Shown: one piece after another, positions 48,696-59,468 of the stretch
Numbering within the stretch: the first letter of the stretch is position 1
Layout of the letters: every line of letters starts with the position of its first letter
From: Ulva prolifera
Lineage: Eukaryota > Chlorophyta > Ulvophyceae > Ulvales > Ulvaceae
DNA length: 64,000 bases
Assembly (NCBI GenBank): GCA_023078555.1
Contig: CM041199.1
Coordinates: 8,251,315-8,315,314 of the forward strand
Reading direction: 5' to 3'
Notes under the pieces: generated by a model
Told to the model about the DNA's origin: nothing
The model's input: only the letters and a program-made list of their open reading frames with translations
Databases searched by the model: none
Translations under genes and position numbers: made by a program

Positions 48696-48739
<44 letters not shown>
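48696..48739. repeat. 44-base poly-G run
   Basis: Uninterrupted G in the 48575-49394 spacer between the convergent orphan and protease genes of copy 2. Nothing else is recognised in that spacer. Confidence 0.95.
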
Positions 48740-49394
48740 CTTTCCGTAGAATGTTGACTCTGAACCTAGTAATGCGAACGATTAATGAGTAGCACGTACA
48801 ACAACGAGCAACATCAGCATCTCATGTGCCATTCCACGTGTACATGTAAACAGACGGAAGGTTGTCACGCCTCAGTGCACTTTCTTACCACAGGTGGCTG
48901 TGGCCTTTCGTCGCAGCAGACACACTAATAGTATACAGCTACCCAACACTGCACTACAACATCAACGCCGACGGACGCCTGTGGCCACAGTGACACTATC
49001 GCATGACTGCTATGGCGTGCCGTGGTGTCCCGCCACCTGGTAGCCGCCCCCTGGGAGCCTCCTGCGCCAGTACCCCCCCCTAGCAAGTTCCCGCCCCACC
49101 TGCCAGCTAGTGCAATGGGCAACCCTGATGCGAATACCCGCCGACCAGGCGCACAGCGGGCGGTGCATTAGAACCGCACGGCTACCGCCCCCGCACGCCA
49201 TGCGGGGATACTCAGATCCGCTTTTTCAGCGGAACGGCCATCAGCTTGTTGTACTGTTGACTCAGGGTTGCCACCAGTGGCTGCACCTTATTCATGAAGG
49301 CGTCGTACCCCGCCTGAAGGTACCAGTCCCTGCATAGTACCGGAATCATGTAGGAGTTGTGCCGTCTACGGTGGGGTGGGGGCGAGACCAGCGC

Positions 49395-52300
49395 CTATGC
49401 GATGACTAGACATAGCCTGCAGGGGCGGGCGAATGACCAACTCGCCAGAGGAGTGGAGGGGCAACGGTGGTGATAACAAGGATTGTGTAGCGCATACCTC
49501 AACTCATCTGCAGACATGTCTGCAAACGGCGGGGTCCGCAGGTGGCGGTCCCATCGTGCATCAGCTAGGATGTTGGTGCCGTCTTCGGCGGATATACCCA
49601 CTAGCTGGTCCCCCGCCCTCCCGCCACGGTGCCATTCTTGCAAGAGGGCCCGTGTAAGCAGGATGCGGTACAGCACCGCATGCTGCACTCTGAGGCGGGA
49701 GATGCGCCGCAGTACCCTACGAGTGGCCCCCTCCCCGTGGACGTCACTAGAGAACAGGTCCCCCTCCTCATGTCGCATTTCACGGACGACCTGGCAGACG
49801 GCATCGGCGAACATTGCAGTATACACCCCGCAATCATGGCCGTTTGGTTGCTGGGGGGCTCCACCGACCTGTACTCCACCGAGCACTGATGTAGGTGGCA
49901 CGCAGGGTCGTGTCAACGGCGAAAACTCAAGTCAATGCTATGACAGGGTGTGGTTATGACAGGGCCCGAGGGGATGAAGGCTGGAGGGCGGGACGGGTGG
50001 AACAAGGTAAGCTGGCCGGCGCCATGCGGTGGATCGCATGGCACCCCGTCAGCGGGTGACAGCAATGGGGTAACCGCAAGTTCAAGATACCAGTGCCCGG
50101 TGAGAATCGCACCTTAGTCAACTTCAGAGTGATCCTCGCTGTGGAAGCGGGTGGCCTGGTGCCCAAACGCATGTTTTGACGCCGTCCCGTTACTGCCCCC
50201 CTAGTCCCCGACTTAGTTGGGGGATCCGCTGGCAAGGAGGTGGCGGGTGCCTTGCCCTCCGGGTTGTCAAGCGCCATGCACAGCGCCGCACTCAGCACTG
50301 CCTGGATCCGCTCGGCATTGCCGGCGCCGGCGTCCATCAAGCTGTCAAAGAACGACATGCTAGGGGCCTCGTCCTGCTTCAAGAGCCCTGCAACACGCCG
50401 ACACCCTCAGTGGGCCCTTGCAGTGTACTCCCCACATGGGATGACCCGACGGGATCGACGAACCTAGAATATGATTCCCGTTGCAAAGTCAGATGAGTCG
50501 AGGGGGCGCACGTGGCTGCCAGATGACGGCCAGTGCCCAGTGACCGTTCCGGGGGACTGGGACAAGGACGCATATCTGATCGAATATGTGAGCTCGGGCC
50601 ATCCACCGCCCCAACCACCTACTGCGACTGTCAGACCAGGCTGCACCCGCATCCCCAGTACAAACCCCGGCCAGGCTCATGCTAGGCAGTGAGATGACGC
50701 CCTGGCCTGCCAGCGTCACACATCTGCTACAGGCGTAGTCTACGTGCGTCGAATCTAGCCAGGACGTGGGCCAGCCTCTTGCGAGGCTTGGCAGCCCCAA
50801 AACAACAGAAACCCGTGCTTCCCCAAAATGCCCCAGCTCCACCGTCACGCCCCCCGGCACTGATGACGGCCCTGGCTCGTCGTCATCGGAGGAGCCCACA
50901 TGCGTTGGGCCGCCCGCGTCACTGGACTGAGCAGGGGCTGGGTTACTCGCCCCCGGGCGGGTCGGCGACCACTGCTGCTTCAGTTTCCCCGGCGGCTTTG
51001 CAGGTATGTCCGTCACCCATGCCGGAGGGGTTACCGGAGGGTGAGCCAATAGTGAGGCCGAGAGGAGCGTAACGCCCTGACTGGCCCCCGGCGGAAGCGG
51101 GGCGACCTCGTCTGCCCCGGGCGACATGCCTGTGTGTGCGGTGGCCCCCCCTAGAGGGTTGGGGCTTGCGCCGGGGCCCTCCCCGGCGGCCGCAGTGGTG
51201 ACCGGTACGTCCTGAGATTCAGGAGTTGGCTCGAGGTTACCTCCTGCGGGGGGGTCTGCAATGCCCCCCTCCCGAGCGTTGTGACCCTCCTCCGCCTGTG
51301 CCAGTGGCCGGGGGGGGGCCGCAGCTGTAGCAGCCACCCCCGGAAGCGGGGGTGGCAGACAGCCGGTGGTCCGGGACGGAGGAGATGCGGCCCTTGCAGG
51401 CCCTTCTGGCTGATCGGGCTCTGGCCGCACCGCCGGAGGGCGAGCCCCGACTGCTGCTGGCACTAATGCTGCCGGAGGCTCACGGCTGAGGATCTCCGCC
51501 ACAGCCGCAGCACCCCGCCGGGAGCCACCCCGTGCACTGAAACGTACTTGCGCAGGCTGTTGATGGGTGTTACTGCGCGACCCACGCCCTGCAACCGGTG
51601 CCACTGCCCCTTGTGCCCCCACCCCCCTAAGCCGCTTCGGGGCATGTCTGCCACGTCCCAGCTTTCCACCACCCCTGAACGCGATGTCACCGCTGGACTC
51701 CGCCCAGGGTAAAGGATCGACCCCCCCCACCCCCGGGGATGTGGCGGCGTCGATGCCCCCCTCCGGAGCGGGGTCATCCGCAGCCCCCCCGCCGTCGGGC
51801 TGTAAGGGAGCGACCGACCCCACTCCCGACGAGGTGGCGGCGTTGATGTCCCCATCCGGAGGGGTGTCATCATCAGCCCCCCCCACATCGAGCTGTAAGG
51901 CCAACAATGGCGCCTGCAGAGGGGCCACAGGCACCTCTGACAGTGGCCAAATGGGATTGGGCTGTCGCGGCGCCTCCCTCTCCCGATCTAGCCACTGGCT
52001 AATCGCCTCGGTCCCGCTCGTGCCAAGCACACGCTGGAGCAGGCCGCCAACATCCTCCGCCACCCCCGCTCCGGATTGACAAGCTCTGTACAGTACGATC
52101 TCCTCGGGCCCGCCGGGATACACCGTACGGACCGCGCGCTCGACCGCGACGAGCCGGATGTCGTGCCATAGAGAATGCATCTTCTTCTCGACGACCGCTG
52201 CGTGGTTTGCGGCGTGGGCTACCTGGACGCCTTCCTTCATCGCCCGAATCGAGTCCAGATAATCATCCAGACCATCTCCCCCGGCATCGAGAATAAACCC

Positions 52301-52594
52301 CACCATGGTGATGTCAACCGTGGTCAGGATATACGAGTTTCCCATTAGATCTAGTGGGAACCCCGGATCCCTGCTACAGATAGTGAGAACCGGGATCGGT
52401 TGACCTGGCGTCCATTTCCCCTTGAGGGCCGTTTTCACGAATCTATAGAACGACGACTCGTATGAATTTCTACTTTCTAATGTCGCAATCAAGGTCCTCA
52501 GGTCCCCGTCTGAAATCATCCTGTCTAACCAACTCGGGGATGTAAGCAGTCGGGCGTGTTGTACCAATCGTATCGCGTCGCTGTCATCCAGCAT
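49395..52594 (-). CDS. Ulp1/SENP-like (C48) cysteine protease of CACTA copy 2
   Basis: Homologue of the protease at 32962-35829. Blocks: 52594 to about 50500 (ATG at 52594; N-terminal domain with SSFYRFVKTALKGKWTPGQ, long Pro/Ala-rich linker, then protease start), about 50395-50190 and about 49885-49395. Catalytic residues: His in NGHWALAV (50540-50542), Asp in SFFDSL (50343-50345) and Cys in HDCGVYT (49830-49832), with the Gln in PQQPNG just before it. All are thus preserved even though the transposase of this element is broken. Linker repeats differ in sequence from copy 1. The junction between blocks 1 and 2 is uncertain: the frame after the His motif differs from copy 1, so a small frameshift cannot be excluded. 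Confidence 0.7.
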
Positions 52595-53733
52595 GTATTA
52601 CATTTAACTATCAACATATCTTTAATCGAACCGCAGTGCCGGTATCATGATGTCGGAGCCGGCGCCGATGCTCGAAGCAGGTGCGAAAGTGGCTACACGC
52701 GCTCCACGTCTGGCGAATGACTGTTGGCTGCTGCCGATAATGCACCGGTGGCCATACAGTGCCGGAGACTGGGCGCCAACTTATCTGCTGTAGCAGGTGC
52801 CGTATTGGTATCAAGGAGAGAGCACCCGATGACCCCAGCGCTTTACACAGTTCGGCCAGAAGCCTTGTTCGCAGTGGCCCAATACTGCACATTTTGTGCA
52901 CCCCTCCGGACTGGAACTAACTGGCATGGAACTGCGTCCAAGTGTACGACGTATCTGCCGACATATGCCCGAGACCCCCTGTTTGCACCCGCCACACCGA
53001 AAAACTCAGGGGGACGTTTCAACACGGGATCTGGGGCGCGGGCTCCCGGGGTGGCTGGCAAGGTGCAATTATACAGATCAGCAACCCCCAGGTACAATGG
53101 GTTTGGTTCCGCAACACATGACACGCAACACACGCCATCCCGGGGCTGCAGACACGCCCTCGTGAAATACTGCAGTTCCCCGACGAAATACGTCACTGTC
53201 CCGCCACCCCCGTCCCCGTCCCCCCCAATGAGGTACCTCAAGAGGCACCACTTGTTGTCTTTCTTCCCTTGCGTACACTGTTGCGCGCAGCTGAACATGT
53301 CTGCAACGCGGGAATGCATCTGGTGGAACTTCATAAGTGTCACTGTGCCCTCACGGCGAGCCTCATCAACAGTGCCATCCACCTTCAGGCCCAGAGCTCG
53401 GTGGATGGCCGCGCGACGTGCATATCCAACCCCCAGGCGACGGTGAGTTGGCTAGCCCTCATCCTGTAGGGAATCCTGATGGAAGAGGAGGTACGGCAAC
53501 CCTGTCAGCTCATCTCCCACGAAGTCAAGGGGGAGGACCTCTGCAGCCTCAGACAGGGCAGGAGCCCTGCCCACCCCGACGACCCTGCCGGTGATCCGGT
53601 CGCTGTCAACTGATTGATCCCCGTCAGCGGATCTTCCATTGCGAGTTCGTGCCCGCCGGCGTTTTTTCCGTCGCTATGGCATCCGACAGTGAGGTCATGG
53701 CAGCAGGCAGTGAAGCTGCATCATGTAGCAGCC

Positions 53734-55498
53734 AGGGGGTCATCCACTCCCGCTAAAAGGTGGTCCCCCCCCGGGCGCGCAAAATCCGCTGCGAAACAGC
53801 CAAATTGGGGAAGGTTTCCACTATGGTCTATGTTGATTGGGAACTCGTAGTGTACGATCTCAGTCTTGGGGAAAGTCCCCAAGCAGAGTGCCCTTTTCGG
53901 CGAAATGTCGCCGTTTTCCCCAATATCGCGGGAACGATGCGAGATCATCCCCAATCAACCGCCATTGCTTCCAGACCGAGGAACTCAACGAAAATGAGCT
54001 ATAATTTGTTGCACTGTTGTTACATGACATGTTTGTCACTCTCGACGCCTGATCGGTAGAAGTTCGAGAGTACTGCATTTGTCGGCTGTGTTGTGTCCAT
54101 CAGACAATGGTGTCTCGCGCGAGACCGGCGCAACAAGAGTTAGATGATGCTGTCGAAAACGTTTCTGCTTGTTATTACATCAATCGCAAGCCTGTGACGG
54201 CGAGGCAGCTACAAGACGCTGTGTTGCCCGCCATTGCACGAGCTAGGCTCGTGCCAAATGAGTACAGGGACGCCGAAATATTCCAGTTTTGTTTCAAGTT
54301 AGCTGACCTCGAGGCTTCGTGTGCCTCAGCACAATATGAAGCCGCACTCACAGGTCGTGAGGTAGAAGTAGGGGGGGATGAAGATGAATGTGGGCCACAG
54401 GAGCAGGTGAATATTAGCGGATCGTCAATTATCATGAGATCAGTCAATGTCGATTGGAGGCAATGTGTATTGACAGAGCCGGAAGTGGTGCTAACTGCCA
54501 TTGAGACTGCATATGTTTTGTAAGCTGGACAATTTATGGAGATTGGCATTTATGTGAAGCACATGCTTGATGTGTGTACACATATGTAGCCATCTACCAT
54601 GTCATGATTGAGTGGCTGAACAGTGTCGCTTGTTTGTATGTTGAGTCCTGAGATATGATCGGGCACAGATATAAAATTGTACAGTGTATATAGTCTGGAC
54701 TGATCCCCGGCGACAAAGCTTGTGCGACAATACCGTCAATTACGTGGTCTGCACGAAATGCATCAAATAAATGACCGGAGCAAGAGGCAATGGCCGCCAT
54801 CATGGAGGTTTTCGAAAGGCTAGGACACCTGACGAAATACCCGCATTTCACATTCACATAGCGCAATGCACAAAACATAGCAGAAATACTTTGCTGCCTA
54901 GCAGTACACAACTTGCAGGTGACTGAATACCAAGCATGGACTCTGTTGCACAGAGAAGCAGCAGGCAGATATATAGCAGGTTTGAACCAGCAAGGGCAAT
55001 CTGCAGTCGTTACACTGTAGCATCAGGCCACTAAGGCGACATTCACAGAATGCGGAGATCAAGTACTAGTTAGCAATGGATTATAGGTCGTGACACAACC
55101 GTCCCCCAGCTGTAGCACGTCCTCAGGAGGTGATTCGGAGCAGTAGCAAGTCAATTGCCACAAAAGGACGTCACCGGGCTACGGAATAATCCGGCGCGGC
55201 CGTCCATAGGCAACCGAAGACACCTATTAACTTGGAAGATGCAATTTGGGAAAGATTGGGGAAGGAATTGAGTGATTGGGCAGCTTTGGGCAGCGTTGGG
55301 AAGCCACAGACAGTTCTCCCCAACCAGACCGGCCATTTCGGCGAATATGGCCAACTCTCCCCAAGACTCTGAACTAAAACACTAGGATTGTTCATTCAAC
55401 ATAGACCATAGTGGAAACCTTCCCCAATTTGGCTGTTTCGCAGCGGATTTTGCGCGCCCGGGGGGGGACCACCTTTTAGCGGGAGTGGATGACCCCCT
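53734..55498. mobile_element. 1,765-bp DNA transposon with 103-bp perfect TIRs, 8-bp TSD
   Basis: Left TIR 53734-53836 and right TIR 55396-55498 are exact complements, beginning AGGGGGTCATCCACTCCCGC. TAGCAGCC flanks both sides (53726-53733 and 55499-55506). Closing the gap at this duplication restores the host transposase sequence at this point. Inside the TIRs are further TTGGGGAA/TTCCCCAA words. An 8-bp duplication is typical of hAT and a few other superfamilies, but the length and perfection of the TIRs and the terminal AGGGGG are not enough to assign one. Identical TIRs imply a recent insertion. Confidence 0.93.
54107..54523 (+). CDS. 138-aa protein of unknown function in the inserted transposon
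   Basis: The only sizeable ORF of the insertion, ATG at 54107 to TAA at 54521-54523. Mixed, soluble composition: an N-terminal helical part (QQELDDAVENVSACYYINRK), a middle with several Cys and acidic residues, and a C-terminus ending AIETAYVL. No transposase motif and no zinc finger recognised. Too short to be a complete DDE transposase, so the element probably depends on one elsewhere; it could be the first exon of a decayed gene. Confidence 0.45.
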   Translation: MVSRARPAQQELDDAVENVSACYYINRKPVTARQLQDAVLPAIARARLVPNEYRDAEIFQFCFKLADLEASCASAQYEAALTGREVEVGGDEDECGPQEQVNISGSSIIMRSVNVDWRQCVLTEPEVVLTAIETAYVL

Positions 55499-58400
55499 TA
55501 GCAGCCGCATACATGTGCGGCGCAGCAGTTCATCTCTCACGTATACTTGTTCAGGGCAACGAGTCGATCGATATTTGATCAGCCTCTTCAAGAGCTGGAC
55601 CATCCGCTCGATCCAGAATTCAAGACTGAAGAAGGATGCACCGCAGCACCTCACCTGATCCGGAAGGTGACAAGCTGCCAGATGCAGCTTGTACGTGCTG
55701 AGAGCGGCGCCCTCAAACGTCTCCTCCGCCAGCTTGGCGTACTGCAGCATCAATCGCTGTGCTTCCGTGATTCGGGCCGGTGTGTGCTGACCCTCTTCAT
55801 ATCTGAGAAAGTAGAGGGCCCCTGCTCGCAGGAGCCCCCACGACTGCTCAAACACACTGCGTATGCGTTTCTCGGAGGCCTTCCACGGGAGATCGTGCAG
55901 GAGGTACAGCGAGAATGTCTCGGTGAAGGCCAGCCAGTCTTCCATGCGCCAGCGACTGCGGTGCCTACGCAAACAGTCACCCTGACTCAGACGGGCTGCT
56001 CCAACAGGAGTGCACATGGTTCCTGTGTCCAAGTAACAGTCCGACAAATGGGGCAGCCTCGGATGCGAGCAGGGTGTGCAGGCGATGGGACTGCGCACTT
56101 GGTGATGTCGGTGTACACCTTCTTGAAAAGAGAGGTCTGCATGATGTGGGGCGCTCTGGCAGCTATCGCCTTGACGACATCCTCTGGCAGTCGAAACAGG
56201 GCCCGGAGGCCAGTCAATGGCGCCTTCTTGGACTTCTTCCGGCCCAGGGGAGGGAGCCACTGGTTCCAGAAGTCCATGAGCACACCGAGCAGGAACACGT
56301 GCGCCACTCCGAGCCGGAAGAAATGGCAGGGACTGCAACGCCACAGCGTATTTCATAATCAACTCCAGACTCAAGGGCGAGGCAGGCAGCAGCAGGCTGG
56401 GGGTGCTCGTACTTGAAGTAGGATAGGAGACTGAACAGCGGAGAACCTTTCACCCCCAGTAGCTTGTACTCATCTTTGGCGAGCTTGGCCCTGGACTTCG
56501 GTGTCTTCCGGTCGCAATAGCGTTTCAAGGTTGGTGCGTGGACCTGCACTACCACAGGCCTGGCCAGGGTTACCACAAGAAAAGAGCCGTATCACCAACG
56601 ACGCTTGTTCGGCGTCAGAGGGGTTGGCATGATGAGTTGCGGCGCACAGAGGGGGGGCAGGGGAGTAGGCCGCATGTGCACAGTTTGCATTCGATGACAC
56701 TGTAGATGGAATTGCACCTGGGCAGCGATGTTGTCGCCCTTTCGGCCCCTGGCCAGGATCTCTGCCGCCGAGTACTTCAAGCGGTTGTCAGACTCCCAGG
56801 ACGAGGGCTGCACATGCCGGGGCTCAGACCACGCGGTCCGCGGGGGGTTGCCACCAGTGTCCGGTTGTACACTCCCAGGCACCATCCGGGGGTTTGCAGC
56901 CGAAGATGCTGCTTCTTCCTCCGGGGTGAGTGATTTCCCTTTCAGAGGCCCGTCGGCATAGCAGGGCACGGGCTGGTGCAGAGGGTGATGGTGTCCCATC
57001 CACCTGTGTGGCATGCATGATAGCAGTTATGAGCAGGACAGGTACGTGAGACAGCACTAGCAGGAAAGAGATTACAAACGTAAGTGAACACCCCGGACCT
57101 GACAGTGTTGGCGGGGTAATCCCACACGCCGTTTTGGGCACATCTGAAACATGCCCTCTTCGCTGTATGGCCGATGCTGTTGGTAAGTTTCTCCAGCCAT
57201 GGGATATCCCCCTCCACACAGCACAGCACCGGCCACACGTGCAGTACCTCGCCCCCTGGCAGTGTGATTTCGAGTGCCTCACCCCCAGCTCCTGCACTCC
57301 AGCCATCACGTGGTGCGGGGGCCAGACACTACGTGATCGGGAACTGTACACATCACCCGGCAGTGACCAGGAAGACAAGGTGAGTGCGCGCCCGGATCAT
57401 GCTTCTTGAAGAACGCCATCACGGACTCCAGAATGCTGGCCATGCATGTTGGTTCGGATGGCCCCTCCACCACTCCAAGGGGAATCCAGGCCACATTGGT
57501 ACTTGAGAGATGGGGCGGCAGGTCAAGCAGGCGGATCCCCCAGATGGTGACACCGTGCTGCTTGTTGACATACAGCTGGGCCCCGTCCCCCCCTGCAGGA
57601 AAAGCGACTGTCGGGACACGAGGCAGAGGGTCTCAATTCGCGGAGTTGCATAGGCGTGCCGTTTCGGTGTGCCTGATAGCCACCTGCTCAGATGAGGAGG
57701 TGGAGCGCACCGAGGCTGAACAGCAGGACAAGCTCCCTATGCTTTGGCTTCAGGATTTTGCCCCCACACGCCAGGTTGAGGGCCTTTCCAGCCGGGGAGT
57801 TGAGGAAGCTGCTTTTGTCTTTGACAGCTGTTGCCCTGGCTTCCCGTACGCTCGTCAGCAGCCCCGGCTGCAGGAGGAGGTCTTTCAGCGAGGCTTCTTT
57901 GCCAAAGAAGAAAGCTGAGCGCACTGGGACACCCTTCCCTGTGAGATCGACATCGAATCGCTGTTGACAACAACCAGGGGTTCCGCAGGTGTCCGCCAAA
58001 TGCTGGTGATGGTCACCCGGATCAAGTGGGGGGAACAAGGTCCAGCATTGGGGACAAACGTGGCGCGTCACAGAGGAAACAGGCGGGACACCCAACACCG
58101 CCTTGACGAGGTGAAAGGAGGGGGGGAAAAAGTTGCCATCGGGTAGCAGGAGGTAATGTATGAACCTGCACCACGTATCGACGACCACGTCTTGTATGCG
58201 AAAGAGGCTCTTCAACTGGGCAATCCACCTGCACACCGCGAGGACGGTGAGGGCGCTGCCAGTGTATATGTGTTTCATGCGTTGGTCATGCCACCAGGCG
58301 CCCGTGCCCTTCCGGGCCCCTGTGGTGGGGAGCGGGCCGTCGTCATCCGCCTCCTGCATGGGCAACGATCCGGCCAGTCCCACGGAGGAGTACGAGCGGA

Positions 58401-59131
58401 TTCACAGCATTGCATGTAATGTAAGTTGAGGACACACCTCGGATTCGTCTGAACTGTAGTCCGTCTCTGAGGAGAAGGCAATGGAGTCTGCGTCTGAGGT
58501 GTCTGAGTCGGCGTCTGAAAATTGTGCGGGGCCCTCGGCATAGTCACTTTCGGACGGTGGGGGCAGCTGTACACAATCCCAACACATCAGAGTTGCTTTG
58601 GGCGAGCAGGCAGGATACAGCAAAGGGACAGGAGCGCTGACACCCATGGCCAGCACGAGCCGCTGTCATGCCGATCTGCATCATGATCAGGCAAACCGGG
58701 ACTTAGCACGGTCAACTACCGAAGGTACGCACGTCGAAGAGGTCGTCGGAGTGGGCAGGCTCATCGAGGGGGACCCCCCATGTCTGGAGGTGATGGGGAT
58801 CTCCCAGAGGGACCGGCCCCGTCGTGTCTGCCGCTGCGGTCATCATCGGCAGTAGCGGAGGTCGGGCCAGCGGCTGGCCTCGAGTCTGGGCCCGCGTCGT
58901 CGTGTCCACCAGCGGCTCTCCGCGATGCGGCTGCTGCACTCAGTCGACGGCTGCAAGGACCGTGATGGTTTTGGGCGGTGTTGTGCCCCTGAAACTTCTC
59001 ACCACAGGCTAGACACTGGTATTTAAACGGTTCCTTCCCCGTCGGCTCGGGAGGGATCAGGCGCTTACAGTTCGCTTTGGCAACAATTCGTTCACCTCCG
59101 CCCTCTTCAGTCTATTCGCCGAACCGGCCAT

Positions 59132-59468
59132 GGTAGCCAGCCGTACTTAAGCATTCTTGTGACGAGGTTCAACGATAGCGCGGCCTCTGGTGTTTGTCGT
59201 CCCTATGATGGCATTACGTCCCACGAAGACCTCCCTGTCGCATCCCATGTTCGCCCTGACGCCACAATCCCTGGCGAGGCGCCGGGGTATCGAGGCAGCC
59301 AAACCTTTGAAGGCGGACCGCGCGACGACGCTACATCGGCATACCATTAAAAGCACGGAGCAGCAAAGCATGTGCGAATGACGCGATATGTTAGCTGTGC
59401 CTACGATACGACCATCCACAGTACCCGCCATAGACGTGTGTTAATTCCGCTTTGTCTAATCATCCACC
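59132..59468. promoter_or_regulatory. Divergent promoter region, copy 2
   Basis: 337 bp between the transposase start (-) and the accessory-gene start (+), against 332 bp in copy 1. No clear core promoter element. Confidence 0.55.

Larger units (their letters stand above)
52843..59131 (-). pseudogene. tnp2-type CACTA transposase of copy 2, broken
   Basis: Same exon order as 28194-32563: ATG at 59131, C2HC finger (YQCLACGEKF...H...C near 59020-58950), acidic exon (about 58580-58440), Cys/His exon (about 58310-57710), GDG and EGDIPW motifs (about 57600 and 57215-57190), and the C-terminal exon with HLPDQVRCCGA. Defects: an apparent 1-base frameshift near 59100 between the ATG and the zinc finger; the 1.77-kb insertion at 53734-55498 within RLL-H; a 6-T run (53662-53667) with one extra base that shifts the frame; and a TAG at 53452-53454 where copy 1 has Trp. 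The reading frame is otherwise recognisable to the stop at 52843. It cannot encode a working transposase. Confidence 0.85.
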
